A DNA stretch of 64,000 nt from positions 1-64,000 of the forward strand of contig NZ_JANFAK020000003.1 of assembly GCF_024721315.2 (NCBI RefSeq). The letters are read 5' to 3'. Of the stretch, positions 48,908-60,457 are shown in pieces (the stretch's first letter is position 1; the number at the start of each line of letters is the position of its first letter). The position numbers were made by a program, and so were the translations under genes. Under the pieces are notes generated by a model that did no database searches, was not told the origin of the DNA, and saw only the letters and a list, made by a program, of their open reading frames with translations. Origin of the DNA: Streptomyces sp. Isolate_45 (GTDB taxonomy: Bacteria > Actinomycetota > Actinomycetes > Streptomycetales > Streptomycetaceae).

Positions 48908-50454
48908 CGGGTCGTCGCAGCTCCGGTGATGGGGGGCATGGAGGAGGCGGTCCGGGTGAGTTCGGCGACGGTGAGGGCCGCACCCGTCAACTCGGCCGCC
49001 ACGCTCCCGCGGACGAACACCAGGGCGCGGTGGCACACGCCCGCCACCTCCTCGAAGTCGGTGGAGATGAGCAGGACCGCCAGACCGTCGGCCAGCGCGT
49101 CGTCGAGGAGCCGGTACAGCGTGGACTTGGCGCCCACGTCCACGCCGGCCGTCGGCTCCTCCAGGACGAGCAGGCGCAGGTCGCCCCGGAGCCGGCGGCC
49201 GACCATGACCTTCTGCTGGTTGCCGCCGGACAGGGTGGCGATCGGCACCTCGCTGTCGCGGGGTCGTACCGAGAACCGGTCGATGAGGGCGGTGGCCTCG
49301 GCGCGCTCGCGCCGCGGGCCCAGCCACCGCAACGCCCGCACGCCCGCGGACCGGGGGTTGGCGAGGAAGTTCTCCCGGACGGTCAGTTCGGCGGCGCAGC
49401 CCTCCTCCTGACGGTTGCCCGTCACGAAGCCGACGCCGCAGTCGAGCGCGGCGGACACCGTGGACGGCCGATACGGCTTCCCGTCGAGCAGGGCCCGCCC
49501 GCCGAGGACCGGCCGTACGCCGGCCAGGGCGCGGCCCAGGTCCGTGTGGCCGGCTCCGGTCAGGCCCACCATGCCGAGGATCTCACCGGCCCGCAGGTCC
49601 AGGTCGATGTCCTTGGCGTACTCGGTCGTCAGGCCGTCGAGGCGCAGGAGGGGCGGCCCGGCGGCCGGTTCGGTCGCGGGCCGGTGCGGGGCGGACGCGT
49701 GGCCCACGATGGCGTGCACCAACCGGGCGGGGCTGTGCCCGGCCAGGGGGCCCCGGTCGACGAGGAGCCCGTCCCGCAGGACGGCGAAGGTGTCAGCGAC
49801 CTCGTACACCTCGTCGAGCCGGTGGCTGACGTAGAGGATGCCGTGGCCCCGGTCGCGCAGGGCGTGCAGGACGTCGAACAGCCGGGCGCAGTCCGCGGCG
49901 GGGAGGGTGGCGGTCGGCTCGTCGAGGACCAGGAGCTCGGCACGCGAGGCCAGGGCGCGGGCGATGGCGACCAGCGAGCGTTCGGCGGGGGCGAGGTCGG
50001 CGATCCGGGCGTCGGCGTCCAGGTGCCCGGCGACGGTGCGCAGCGCCTCCGCGCAGCGCTCGCGCGCGCGTCGCCACGAGATCAATCCGTACCGGCGCGG
50101 ATAGCCGGTGCCCAGGGCGATGTTCTCCGCCACCGTCATCCAGTCGACGAGCCCGAGGTCCTGGTGGATGAAGGACATGTTCCGGGTCGCGGCGTGCGAG
50201 CCGAGGGGGTGGCCGGCCACCGTCACCTCGCCCTCGTCGGCATGGTGGACCCCCGCGAGCACCTTGATCAGGGTGGACTTCCCCGCGCCGTTGGGCCCCA
50301 GCAGGGCGAGGGCGCTGCCCCGGTGGACGTCGAGGTCGACCGATTCCAGCGCGCGGGTGCCGCCGAACCGCTTGCCGAGGCCGCGCACACGCACGAGGGG
50401 CTGCCCGCCGGAGCGGGTATGCGGCCCCGTCGAGGTGTCGGGAGCGTCATGCAC
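48904..50454 (-). CDS. ribose-class sugar ABC transporter ATP-binding protein (two ABC domains)
   Basis: 516 residues, the standard RbsA/XylG length. Domain 1: Walker A 'GPNGAGKSTLIKVLAG', signature region 'LAPAERSLVAIARAL', Walker B 'LLVLDEPTATLP' and 'YVSHRLDEVYEVAD'. Domain 2: degenerate Walker A 'GLTGAGHTDLGRALAG', signature 'LSGGNQQKVMVGRRL', Walker B 'LLVLEEPTAGVDVG' and 'LISTDFEEVAGVCHRAL'. The degenerate second site is normal for the family. First gene of the importer operon. Confidence 0.93.
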   Translation of the reverse strand: MHDAPDTSTGPHTRSGGQPLVRVRGLGKRFGGTRALESVDLDVHRGSALALLGPNGAGKSTLIKVLAGVHHADEGEVTVAGHPLGSHAATRNMSFIHQDLGLVDWMTVAENIALGTGYPRRYGLISWRRARERCAEALRTVAGHLDADARIADLAPAERSLVAIARALASRAELLVLDEPTATLPAADCARLFDVLHALRDRGHGILYVSHRLDEVYEVADTFAVLRDGLLVDRGPLAGHSPARLVHAIVGHASAPHRPATEPAAGPPLLRLDGLTTEYAKDIDLDLRAGEILGMVGLTGAGHTDLGRALAGVRPVLGGRALLDGKPYRPSTVSAALDCGVGFVTGNRQEEGCAAELTVRENFLANPRSAGVRALRWLGPRRERAEATALIDRFSVRPRDSEVPIATLSGGNQQKVMVGRRLRGDLRLLVLEEPTAGVDVGAKSTLYRLLDDALADGLAVLLISTDFEEVAGVCHRALVFVRGSVAAELTGAALTVAELTRTASSMPPITGAATTR

Positions 50455-50502
50455 AGACTTCTCCGGGGGTCGGCCTCCGAGTTCTTCCCGACTGCATGCG
50501 GG

Positions 50503-50508
50503 ATTCTA
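50503..50508 (-). promoter_or_regulatory. -10 box TAGAAT upstream of the sugar ABC operon
   Basis: On the minus strand TAGAAT (50508-50503) lies about 50 nt before the ATPase ATG. The expected -35 position has GCGAAT, a poor match, so activator dependence is possible. Confidence 0.4.
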
Positions 50509-50636
50509 CGGGGATCATCCGCAGCATTCGCGGCATAACGCCCCGTTCCGCTACCTCAATGGGCGAACCGGGGGCGGGCGCCCCGACCGCGGTCCGGGAC
50601 CGTGCATACCGCGCCGGGGGCGCGCCGGGCACCCGG

Positions 50637-53420
50637 TCACGCCGCGTCCAGCGTGCACTCCGCCCAGATGACCTTGCCCCCGGTGGTGTAGCGGGTGCCC
50701 CAGGCCTGGGCGAGTTGGGCGACGAGGAACAGGCCGCGGCCACCCTCGTCGGTGGTGGCGGCGTGACGCATCCGGGGGGCGGTGCTGCTGGCGTCGTGGA
50801 CCTCGCAGATCAGCGTCCGGTCGCGGATCAGACGGACCCGGATGGGTGCGGTGCCGTAGCGGACCGCGTTCGTGACGAGCTCGCTGAGCAGCAGCTCCGT
50901 GGCGAACGCGCACTCGTCCACGCCCCACTCGCTCATCCGGGCCACTGCGTCGGCCCGGACGCGGGAGACGAGCGCCGGATCGGCGGACAGGTCCCAGGTG
51001 GCGATCCGGTCGGCGGGCAGGGCGTTGGTGCGGGCGACGAGCAGGGCGATGTCGTCCTCGGGGTGCTCGGGCGCCACGGCGTCGAGGACGGCCTGGCAGG
51101 TGTCCTCGGGGCTGCGGTCCGGGTGGGCGAGCACGCGCCGGAGTTCGTCCAGGGCCGCGTCGATGTCGCGGTGCCGGTCCTCGATCAGACCGTCGGTGTA
51201 CAGGACCAGCTGGCTGTGCTCGGGGAGGTGGATCTCGACGGATTCGAACGGCAGGCCGCCGAGGCCGAGCGGGGGACCGGCCGGCAGGTCGACCAGCGTC
51301 ACGGTGCCGTCGGGGCCGACCAGCGCGGGCGGCGGATGTCCGGCGCGGGCCATCGTGCACAACTGCGAGGTCGGATCGTAGATCGCGTACAGGAAGGTGG
51401 CGCCGACGATGTTGGTGCTGCCGGGATCGTGATGGTCACCGCCCTCCTCGCGGTCCAGGCGGACCATGAGGTTGTCCAGGTGGGTGAGCAGCTCGTCGGG
51501 AGCGAGTTCCAGTTCGGCGAAGTTGCGCGCGGCGGTGCGCAGCCTGCCCATGGTCGCGGCGGCGTGCAGTCCGTGGCCGACGACGTCGCCGACGAGGAGC
51601 GCCACGCGGGTGCCGGAGAGCGGGATGACGTCGAACCAGTCGCCGCCCACCCCGGACTCCGCGGGCAGGTAGCGGTGGGCGACCTCGACGGCGTTCTGCT
51701 CCGGGAGGCCGCGGGGGAGCAGGCTGTGCTGCAGGGACAGGGCCAGGGTGTGCTCGCGGGTGTAGCGGCGGGCGTTGTCGATGCAGAGGGCGGCCCGGGC
51801 CGCGAGCTCCTGTGCCAAGGAGCGGTCGTCGTCCCCGAAGGGGGCCGGGTCCCGCGAACGGTAGAACGCGGCGATGCCGAGGAGGACGCCGCGGGCCAGC
51901 AACGGCACGGTGATGAGGGAGTGGATGTTGCGGGCCAGGAGCCGATCGGCGTGCTCGGGATCCTGGGCGATCCACCCGAACGCGGCCCTCAGATCGGGTT
52001 CCAGCACCGGCTGGCCGGTCGCCAGGGACCGCATGTGCGGGGTGGTGGCGCGAAGGACGACCTGCGTGCCCACCGGGTAGAAGGGGCAGTCCTCGTGGAT
52101 GCCGTGGACCACCGTGCGGTGCATCTCGGTGGTCGGTCGGGGGGACTCCTCGCCGCGCAGGACCGCCTCGGGCAGGTCGATGGTCACGAAGTCGGCCAGG
52201 CGCGGCACCGCCGTCTCGGCGAGTTCCCACGCGGTGCGGGTGACGTCCAGGGTGGTGCCGATGCGGTTGCTGGCCTCGGCCAGCAGTTCCAGGCGCCGGC
52301 GCGCCGCGACGGCGTACTTGCCCACCTCCGGCTCGCCCACCAGGACGAGCCCCCGGACCCGGCCGTTGGCGGGGTCGCCGCTGCGCGGGGTGACGGGCGC
52401 GTCCGTCCTGCCGGGTGTGGTGCCCGTGGCGGTGTCCGCGCCCGACCCGGCCGGACTCCGGGGGAAGGCGCCGGCCGTCGGGGCGGTGGGGGCCGGGGCG
52501 TGCCGGTCCGTGTCCTCGGGGAGGAGCGCTTCGACGACCAGTCCCTCGACGCCGGACGAGCTCGTCACCGGCCGGCTCACGAGCGTGACCGTCCGGCCGC
52601 GGGACAGGGCCACGTCGGAGGCGGCCAGCCGGGCCGAGGACATCAGCTCGGTGGCCTTCTCCTTCAGGATCAGCTGGTCGGCCTGGTCCAGGTCGCTCTG
52701 GAGCAGGTCGTCCATGGTGACCGGGTGCCCGTCCAGGGCGCCGACACCGGTCCGCACGTGGTCGCCGGCGTCGAGGTAGGCCCGCAGGAGGCCGCGCTCC
52801 CGGGCCGAGCTCTGCTCCATCAGGCGCCGCTCGACGGCCTCGGCCGCCCTGCGGACCAGCGGGACCAGTGCCGGATCGGCGTCGGTGTACGGGTAGCCGA
52901 GGCACAGGACGCCCTCGATGCGCCCGCTGAGCCGGTCGCGTACGGGGATCGCGGTGCATGCCGCGGATTGGGACCGCTCGGCGAAGTGCTCGGCGCCGTA
53001 GACCTGGACGAGCCTGCGCTCCGCGAGCGTGAGGCCGATGCCGTTGGTGCCCGCCACCCGCTCGGCGAACACGAAACCGGGCAGGACCTGGATCGGTGCG
53101 AGGTGCCGGAGCATGGCCGTGTCCCCGAAACGACGTTCCAGCACCGTGCCGTGCGCGTCGGCGAGGCAGATGTTCACCCGGCTCCCCGTGAAGATCGACT
53201 CCAGTCGGTCGAGCACCGGTCCGGCCGCGCGCACGAGGGGCCCCTCCAGGTCGAAGTCCTCGGTGAAGGGCAGCTCGGACTGGTCCGGAGACAGCCCCAG
53301 CAGTCGGCATCGTTGCCACGAGCTGAGGATCGGACTGCGCACGCTCTCCCCGACCGCCTCGCCGCGGAGGAACTGGTCACGGGAGTGCACGGGGCCGATG
53401 CGGTCCTCGACGACCCCCAT
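50637..53420 (-). CDS. multidomain SpoIIE-type PP2C phosphatase with GAF domains and HATPase
   Basis: 927 residues from the ATG at 53420, favoured by GAGGGGAG 8 nt upstream over the GTG at 53456. The N-terminal 'SVRSPILSSWQRCRLLGLSPD' and 'GTNGIGLTLAERRLVQVYGAEHF' (in part) are as in DhaR/AcoR-like GAF sensors. A second GAF covers about 365-535 ('RRRLELLAEASNRIGTTLDV'). The PP2C/SpoIIE domain is about 555-770 ('VGGDWFDVIPLSGTRVALLVGDVVGHG' in part). The C-terminal anti-sigma-factor-type HATPase is about 795-925 ('ATELLLSELVTNAVRYGTAP', 'DEGGRGLFLVAQLA'). Such proteins control partner-switching of sigma factors; targets are not encoded nearby. Confidence 0.92.
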   Translation of the reverse strand: MGVVEDRIGPVHSRDQFLRGEAVGESVRSPILSSWQRCRLLGLSPDQSELPFTEDFDLEGPLVRAAGPVLDRLESIFTGSRVNICLADAHGTVLERRFGDTAMLRHLAPIQVLPGFVFAERVAGTNGIGLTLAERRLVQVYGAEHFAERSQSAACTAIPVRDRLSGRIEGVLCLGYPYTDADPALVPLVRRAAEAVERRLMEQSSARERGLLRAYLDAGDHVRTGVGALDGHPVTMDDLLQSDLDQADQLILKEKATELMSSARLAASDVALSRGRTVTLVSRPVTSSSGVEGLVVEALLPEDTDRHAPAPTAPTAGAFPRSPAGSGADTATGTTPGRTDAPVTPRSGDPANGRVRGLVLVGEPEVGKYAVAARRRLELLAEASNRIGTTLDVTRTAWELAETAVPRLADFVTIDLPEAVLRGEESPRPTTEMHRTVVHGIHEDCPFYPVGTQVVLRATTPHMRSLATGQPVLEPDLRAAFGWIAQDPEHADRLLARNIHSLITVPLLARGVLLGIAAFYRSRDPAPFGDDDRSLAQELAARAALCIDNARRYTREHTLALSLQHSLLPRGLPEQNAVEVAHRYLPAESGVGGDWFDVIPLSGTRVALLVGDVVGHGLHAAATMGRLRTAARNFAELELAPDELLTHLDNLMVRLDREEGGDHHDPGSTNIVGATFLYAIYDPTSQLCTMARAGHPPPALVGPDGTVTLVDLPAGPPLGLGGLPFESVEIHLPEHSQLVLYTDGLIEDRHRDIDAALDELRRVLAHPDRSPEDTCQAVLDAVAPEHPEDDIALLVARTNALPADRIATWDLSADPALVSRVRADAVARMSEWGVDECAFATELLLSELVTNAVRYGTAPIRVRLIRDRTLICEVHDASSTAPRMRHAATTDEGGRGLFLVAQLAQAWGTRYTTGGKVIWAECTLDAA

Positions 53421-53557
53421 TTGCACCACTCCCCTCACCGGAGCCCGCTCGTTCACCCGATTTGAGTATATTCCTCACGATGTGGGCGGGGAGGGGTGGT
53501 GTCGGCGGTGTCCTGGGGGCCGGCGGTGGTCGTCGGTACGGGCCGCCGGGCCGGGTG

Positions 53558-54529
53558 TCAGAGGACGGCGACCGGATTGACCGGTGAACCGGTCCCGCCG
53601 GGTACGTTCAGCGGCGCCACGACCAGCATGAACGCGTGACGGCCCGCTCCGGCGCACGCCGTGGCCAGGGCTTCGAGGTCCAGGTTGTCCAGCAGGGGCA
53701 CGCCCATCGCCGTGATGGCGAGCGTGTGGACGGGGGAGTGCAGGCCCTCGACCGGCGACGGCCGTACGTCGTTGTCCCCGTCCGAGCCGATCAGCGCGAC
53801 GCCCCGCTCGGCCAGCAACGGCACGGCGTCCACGTGCCAGCCGGCGCTCGCCGCACCCGTGTCCCAGGGGCCGGTGTCCCGGCGGCGGCGGAACCGTCCG
53901 GTGCGCAGCAGTACGGCGTCGCCCTCCCCGACGGCGACGTCCAGTGCCTCCTCGGCGGCGAGCACGTCCCGCCGGCGCACCGCGCGCCCCGGCTCCAGCC
54001 AGTCGGCGCCGAGCACGGCGGGCAGGTCGAGCAGCACGCCCCGCGCGACCAGCGGTCCGAGCGCCGCCACGGATCCGAAGCGGGCACCGCCGGCCCCGAT
54101 GGCCTGCCGCGCCACCCGGCCGTCGTACAACTGCCCGCGATAGGCGATGTGTGACAGCGCGTCGAGGTGACTCACCGCCTTGGCGTGGTAATCGGCGCCC
54201 AGGAAGTCCTTGTAGGCCGCGGGTTCCGGCTCCTCCACGTCGCCGAGGTCGGACATGTAGTGCAGCGCGGGCTTCGCGTTGTCCGGCCCGGCCAGGGTGT
54301 CCCAGGCGCGCCCCAACGGCACCACCGTCCCGGTCCGGACCAGGGCCGCCGCCCTCCCCACGTGGGCCGCCGTCACCCGGTTCCAGGCGCCCCGGTCGGC
54401 AGCCGCCCAGCGGCCCCACGTACGGACCGAGTCGAACAGGGCGTCGAACTCCCCGCGGGAGACGGTGGTGGTCCCGCCGCCCGTACCGGATGGCGGCGGT
54501 ACGGGGTAACCGCCGGGGTCGCTGTTCAT
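53558..54529 (-). CDS. cyclase-family (kynurenine formamidase-like) hydrolase
   Basis: 323 residues; the ATG at 54529 is favoured over an upstream in-frame ATG in low-quality coding sequence. Family features: 'YHAKAVSHLDALSHIAYRGQLY', in part, which replaces the classic HxGTHxDxPxH metal motif with S-H-L-D-A-L-S-H; 'ARFGSVAALGPLVARGVLLDLP' (in part); and 'GDAVLLRTGRFRRRRDTGPW'. The metal ligands are therefore atypical but His/Asp remain. Substrate unknown. Downstream of and co-directional with katG, with a gap of about 140 bp. Confidence 0.85.
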   Translation of the reverse strand: MNSDPGGYPVPPPSGTGGGTTTVSRGEFDALFDSVRTWGRWAAADRGAWNRVTAAHVGRAAALVRTGTVVPLGRAWDTLAGPDNAKPALHYMSDLGDVEEPEPAAYKDFLGADYHAKAVSHLDALSHIAYRGQLYDGRVARQAIGAGGARFGSVAALGPLVARGVLLDLPAVLGADWLEPGRAVRRRDVLAAEEALDVAVGEGDAVLLRTGRFRRRRDTGPWDTGAASAGWHVDAVPLLAERGVALIGSDGDNDVRPSPVEGLHSPVHTLAITAMGVPLLDNLDLEALATACAGAGRHAFMLVVAPLNVPGGTGSPVNPVAVL

Positions 54530-54668
54530 CGGGGCTCGGTGCTCCAGGGCTCGTACGGACGGGGCCGGCCGCCGCGGCGGCGCGGGCCGGGGCCCACCGC
54601 GAACCGTGCGGTCCGGGGAGGTGCCCCGGCCGGCCGGGGAAGCGGCCGGCCGGGACACCCGGCGGGGC

Positions 54669-56897
<2,229 letters not shown>

Positions 56898-57139
56898 TCA
56901 CTACGCCGGAAAGGGTGCCTGGGTCGGCGTCCGTATGGTTGCGCACCGTGGACCGCACCGTCACGAGAACACGCAGAGCACGCTCGCATTACCGGAACGC
57001 GAACTCCGCGCGCCAAAGGGATTCGGTGACGGGCGCTTATCAGGGGGACAACGGGGCAGGTGCCCCCACGCATGGGCGAACGGCACGTTGTTCCACCGTC
57101 GCGAGCCCCGAACGCAACCCGACCGGATCGGAGATCACC

Positions 57140-57316
57140 ATGGCCGACAAGGGCGCAATGGACAAGGCGAAGGGCAAGGCCAAGGAGGCCGCGGGCAAGG
57201 TCACCGGAAACGACCGGATGGCAGCCGAGGGCAAGGCCGACCAGGCCAAGGGCAAGGCCAAGGAAGCCATGGGGGACGCGAAGGAAGCGATGAAGGGCAA
57301 GCGCGACAAGATGTGA
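57140..57316 (+). CDS. CsbD-family stress protein
   Basis: 58 residues; GGAG 6 nt before the ATG. Entirely helical, Lys/Ala/Gly/Asp-rich with the CsbD repeat pattern 'DKAKGKAKEAAGKVTGNDRM' and 'AEGKADQAKGKAKEAMGDAK'. CsbD proteins are general-stress proteins in Bacillus under sigma B and common in streptomycetes. Its neighbour to the left, transcribed the other way, is katG, consistent with a stress context. A strong terminator follows at 57353. Confidence 0.92.
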   Translation: MADKGAMDKAKGKAKEAAGKVTGNDRMAAEGKADQAKGKAKEAMGDAKEAMKGKRDKM

Positions 57317-57352
57317 CCGGCGAGATGTGACACTCGCTGACGCACAGCCACG

Positions 57353-57386
57353 CGCGGGCCCCCGGTAACGCCGCCGGGGGCCCGCG
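57353..57386 (+). terminator. hairpin terminator after the CsbD gene
   Basis: A 13-bp perfect stem CGCGGGCCCCCGG / CCGGGGGCCCGCG with an 8-nt loop, 36 bp past the CsbD stop. Confidence 0.75.
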
Positions 57387-57430
57387 GAACCGCAGGTACC
57401 GACACCGGAGACATGGGCAGGCGGAAGGAC

Positions 57431-57697
57431 ATGAAGGCATCGAAGGTCGCCTACAAGCCGGTCGGCCTGGCCCTCGGAGCAGGGGCCGGAATCGTGGCCG
57501 GGGCGCTGTTCAAGCAGGTGTGGAAGTTGGCGGGGCACGATGACGACGCCCCGGACGCGATGGACGAAGGGCGGCATTGGCGGGAGATCCTGCTCGCCGC
57601 GGCGATCCAAGGGGCGATCTTCGCCCTCGTCAAAGCAGCCGTCGAACGCTCGGGAGCCGTCGCCGTACGACGGGTTTCGGGGACCTGGCCGGGCTGA
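57431..57697 (+). CDS. DUF4235 membrane protein
   Basis: 88 residues from the ATG at 57431; an ATG six codons upstream is an alternative. The family signature is strong: 'MKASKVAYKPVGLALGAGAG', 'VAGALFKQVWKLAGHDDDAPD', 'WREILLAAAIQGAIFALVKAA' and the C-terminal 'VRRVSGTWPG'. Two TM helices flank an acidic loop. Function unknown; widespread in actinomycetes. Confidence 0.9.
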   Translation: MKASKVAYKPVGLALGAGAGIVAGALFKQVWKLAGHDDDAPDAMDEGRHWREILLAAAIQGAIFALVKAAVERSGAVAVRRVSGTWPG

Positions 57698-57843
57698 GAA
57701 ACCGACGCCGGCAGGGCCGGCGCGGTGAGCAACCCAAGGATTCCTTCCCCACCGGGTGAGCTTTGTTATGTGTGACGGCGCGCTCACCGGGCATTTCCAT
57801 GGTGAACATGGCGCATCGGCCATGCAAGGGGGAAGGGGTTGCC

Positions 57844-58131
57844 ATGTTGCTCACCCACCTGTTCGACGGCGAGGTCCTGTTCGTCCGGCTCCCCGACGAC
57901 CTCGCCGTCGACACACGCGGAACCGCCGTCTCGGAGTTCGAGTTCCTGCTCAGGTGCTACCGGCCCCGCAGCGTCCTGATGGAGCTCCCGTGCCCCGCGG
58001 GGGCCGCGGCCGTGAGCACCGTCCTGCGCGCCGAACGGCTGTGCCGGGCGACCGGGGCCTCGTTCGGTACGACGACCTCCTCCGCGGCCCCGGCCCTCGC
58101 CGCGGAGGACGACACGGCGGCGGCGGCCTGA
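57844..58131 (+). CDS. small hypothetical protein, possibly STAS-like
   Basis: 95 residues; GGGGGAAGGGG lies 5 nt before the ATG. Beta-strand 'GEVLFVRLPDDLAVDT' and 'RPRSVLMELPCPAG' followed by helix 'AVSTVLRAERLCRATG' loosely resemble the STAS (anti-sigma factor antagonist) fold, but the phosphorylatable Ser and loop are not evident. The C-terminus is Ala/Thr-rich. No firm family. Upstream of an F420-type oxidoreductase on the same strand, 54 bp apart. Confidence 0.6.
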   Translation: MLLTHLFDGEVLFVRLPDDLAVDTRGTAVSEFEFLLRCYRPRSVLMELPCPAGAAAVSTVLRAERLCRATGASFGTTTSSAAPALAAEDDTAAAA

Positions 58132-58185
58132 GCCCGGCCGCCGACCCGCAGGTTTCGCGCACGGGAGACCGGTAAGGCGCTGCAC

Positions 58186-59157
58186 ATGGTGCGATTCGGA
58201 TACACGATGATGACCGAGCAGGCCGGCCCCCGGGAACTGGTGGAGCACGTCGCCGCGGCCGAGCGGGCGGGATTCGACTTCTCCGTCACCTCGGACCACT
58301 ACTTCCCCTGGCTCGCCTCCCAAGGGCACGCCCCGTACGCGTGGAGCGTCCTGGGGGCGGCCGCGCAGGCCACGACGACCATCCCGCTGATGACCTACGT
58401 GACCTGCCCGACGGTTCGCTACCACCCGGCGGTCGTCGCGCAGAAGGCGGCCACGATGCAACTGCTGTCCGATGGCCGGTTCCGACTCGGCCTGGGCTCC
58501 GGCGAGAACCTCAACGAGCACGTCGTCGGACCCGGCTGGCCCGCCGCGCACGTGCGGCTGGCGATGCTGGAAGAGGCCGTGGGGATCATCCGTGACCTCT
58601 TCGACGGCGGCTCCGTGAACCACCACGGGCAGTACTTCGACGTCGAGAACGCCAAACTGTGGGACCTCCCGGACGAACCGCCGCCCATCGGCATCGCGGT
58701 GTCCGGCAAGCGTTCCTGCGAACTGGCGGGCCGGTACGCCGACTTGGCGATCGCCATCGACCCGGAGCGGGAACTCCTGGAGTCCTTCGACCGGGCGGGA
58801 GGCGTGGGCAAGCCACGCGTCGGCCAGCTGGCGGTCTGCCACGACACCGACCGGGACGCGGCCGTCCGCCGCGCCCACGAACAGTTCCGCTGGTCGGCGG
58901 GCGGCTGGCAGGTCAACGCGGAGCTCCCCGGCCCCTCCGCCTTCGACCAGGCCACCCGGTACGTCCGACCCGAGGACATCGCGAAATCGATCCCCTGCGG
59001 AGACGATCCCGAGGCCTTCGTCGACGCCGTTCGCCCGTTCGTCGAAGCGGGCTTCACCGAGATCGCCCTGGTCCAGGTCGGCGGATCCCACCAGCACTCG
59101 TTCATCGACTGGGCGGAGAGCACCCTCCTCCCGGCCCTGCGCGGCATGGACGCATAG
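58186..59157 (+). CDS. F420-dependent LLM-class oxidoreductase
   Basis: 323 residues. 'VRFGYTMMTEQAGPRELVEHVAAAERAGFDFSVTSDHYFPWL' (read in part) is characteristic of F420-dependent LLM enzymes of the G6PDH-like group, as are 'PLMTYVTCPTVRYHPAVVAQKAATMQLLSDGRFRLGLGSGENLNEHVVG' (in part) and 'VSGKRSCELAGRYADLAIA'. His in 'TSDHY' is the usual catalytic base. It stands alone; the nearest downstream gene converges on it. Confidence 0.9.
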   Translation: MVRFGYTMMTEQAGPRELVEHVAAAERAGFDFSVTSDHYFPWLASQGHAPYAWSVLGAAAQATTTIPLMTYVTCPTVRYHPAVVAQKAATMQLLSDGRFRLGLGSGENLNEHVVGPGWPAAHVRLAMLEEAVGIIRDLFDGGSVNHHGQYFDVENAKLWDLPDEPPPIGIAVSGKRSCELAGRYADLAIAIDPERELLESFDRAGGVGKPRVGQLAVCHDTDRDAAVRRAHEQFRWSAGGWQVNAELPGPSAFDQATRYVRPEDIAKSIPCGDDPEAFVDAVRPFVEAGFTEIALVQVGGSHQHSFIDWAESTLLPALRGMDA

Positions 59158-59183
59158 CCCGCACCTCCCGAGCGCCCGACGGC

Positions 59184-60245
59184 TCACGCGAAAGCGACCC
59201 GCATCCCGCCCTGGGAAAGGACGCCGAGCACCTCGGCGACCAGGTCGTACGGGTGGCCGTCCGGGGCCAGGACGTGGGACAGGTGCTCGTGCGCGGTCGC
59301 GGAACCGCGCCAGAGCAGGGTCGAGGGGCCAGCGGCGTGGCCGAAGCCTCCGCGCAGGCAGTCGGCGACGGCGTCCAGGCAGCCTCCGAAGTACCCGCCC
59401 GGCCCGTTCACGGCCTCGCCGAGGGCCAGGTAGAGGCCCGGTACGTCGGTGACGTGCCGGCCGTCGAGTTCGTACGCGCCACCGGACCGGTCGTGGTGCG
59501 CCGGCCGGCAGCCCCGCTCACGGACCAGGTCCAGCCAGGTGTCGCGCTGCCGGGTACCGAGGCCGACCCAGGCTCCGCGCGCCCGCGGCGGCCCGGCGCG
59601 CCACCGATCCCACACCGGCCGCGCGTGCGCGGGCACCACCGCGAACGGACTGCCGTCGAGGTCCAGTTCCATATCGATCAGATCCGCCCCGAGGGAGGAG
59701 GGACGCCGGCCGCCGACGGTGGGCCACATGGACCGCTCGGTCAGCCGGTCGCCCAGGTCGTCCCGGATCTCCAGCTCGGCCTCTCCTAGGGTCAGCGCCC
59801 GACGGGTGCCCTTCGCGAGTACCTGCCGCATGGCCTCGCCCGGGGCGAACCCGCGCAGCACGAGCAGGGGTTGCGCCTCCTCGACGCGCAGGACGCGGGC
59901 GAACTCGCGGCAGCCGCCGAGGAGGCGGTACTCGTCGTGCAGCCGCACGGGACCCCGGTACCCGAGGGGCGGACCCTCGTAGTCGTCCGTGCCGGTCAGG
60001 ACGGGACCGTCCGTCCCCGGGTGCGGACCGAGGCCCTCCACGTCCTCCAACAGCCAGGGGCCGAGGGCCGTGTCCTGCGGTACGAGCCACACCCGACCGC
60101 CGCTCCGCCAGGGTTCCCCCGGGCTCTCCGGAGCCCAGCCGAACAGTTCGTACGTCTCCCGGACCGGCTCGCCGAACAAGCCCTCCACCTCGTAACAGGA
60201 GCCCCAGGAACGGTCGTTCTCCGTATCGGTCAGCCTGTACCGCAT
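59184..60245 (-). CDS. barstar-domain protein with long N-terminal extension
   Basis: 353 residues from an ATG preceded by GAGGG; an in-frame ATG at 60440 would add 65 residues but leave only 17 bp to the divergent GPP34 gene and cover its likely promoter. The C-terminal domain (about 258-353) is barstar-like: 'YELDGRHVTDVPGLYLALGE', 'VNGPGGYFGGCLDAVADCLRGGF' (in part), with Asp291 and Asp295 at the barnase-binding positions of barstar. The N-terminal 255 residues ('SCYEVEGLFGEPVRETYELFG') belong to no family I know. An RNase inhibitor/immunity role is inferred; no barnase-like gene is nearby. Confidence 0.8.
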   Translation of the reverse strand: MRYRLTDTENDRSWGSCYEVEGLFGEPVRETYELFGWAPESPGEPWRSGGRVWLVPQDTALGPWLLEDVEGLGPHPGTDGPVLTGTDDYEGPPLGYRGPVRLHDEYRLLGGCREFARVLRVEEAQPLLVLRGFAPGEAMRQVLAKGTRRALTLGEAELEIRDDLGDRLTERSMWPTVGGRRPSSLGADLIDMELDLDGSPFAVVPAHARPVWDRWRAGPPRARGAWVGLGTRQRDTWLDLVRERGCRPAHHDRSGGAYELDGRHVTDVPGLYLALGEAVNGPGGYFGGCLDAVADCLRGGFGHAAGPSTLLWRGSATAHEHLSHVLAPDGHPYDLVAEVLGVLSQGGMRVAFA

Positions 60246-60376
60246 GCGCCCTCGACGGACACCGTTGTTCTCCCACATGCCGACGATCATGCCCTGGGGC
60301 CCGGGGAGAGTGCGGCGGACCGCCGAGCGGAGCCACCGGCCGGCCCGGTCGACGTCCGCCGGGCCGGGGACGCGGG

Positions 60377-60382
60377 TAGCCT
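60377..60382 (+). promoter_or_regulatory. -10 box TAGCCT for the GPP34 gene
   Basis: GTAGCCTGCCCC contains TAGCCT about 75 nt before the GPP34 start. It lies inside the optional N-terminal extension of the barstar-domain gene, arguing for that gene's shorter start. Confidence 0.4.
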
Positions 60383-60457
60383 GCCCCTGTCGGACCGTGC
60401 CGGACCAGCCGTTCAGGTACGCATTCACCAGCGGACGCATCGGACGTGGAGCCCCAA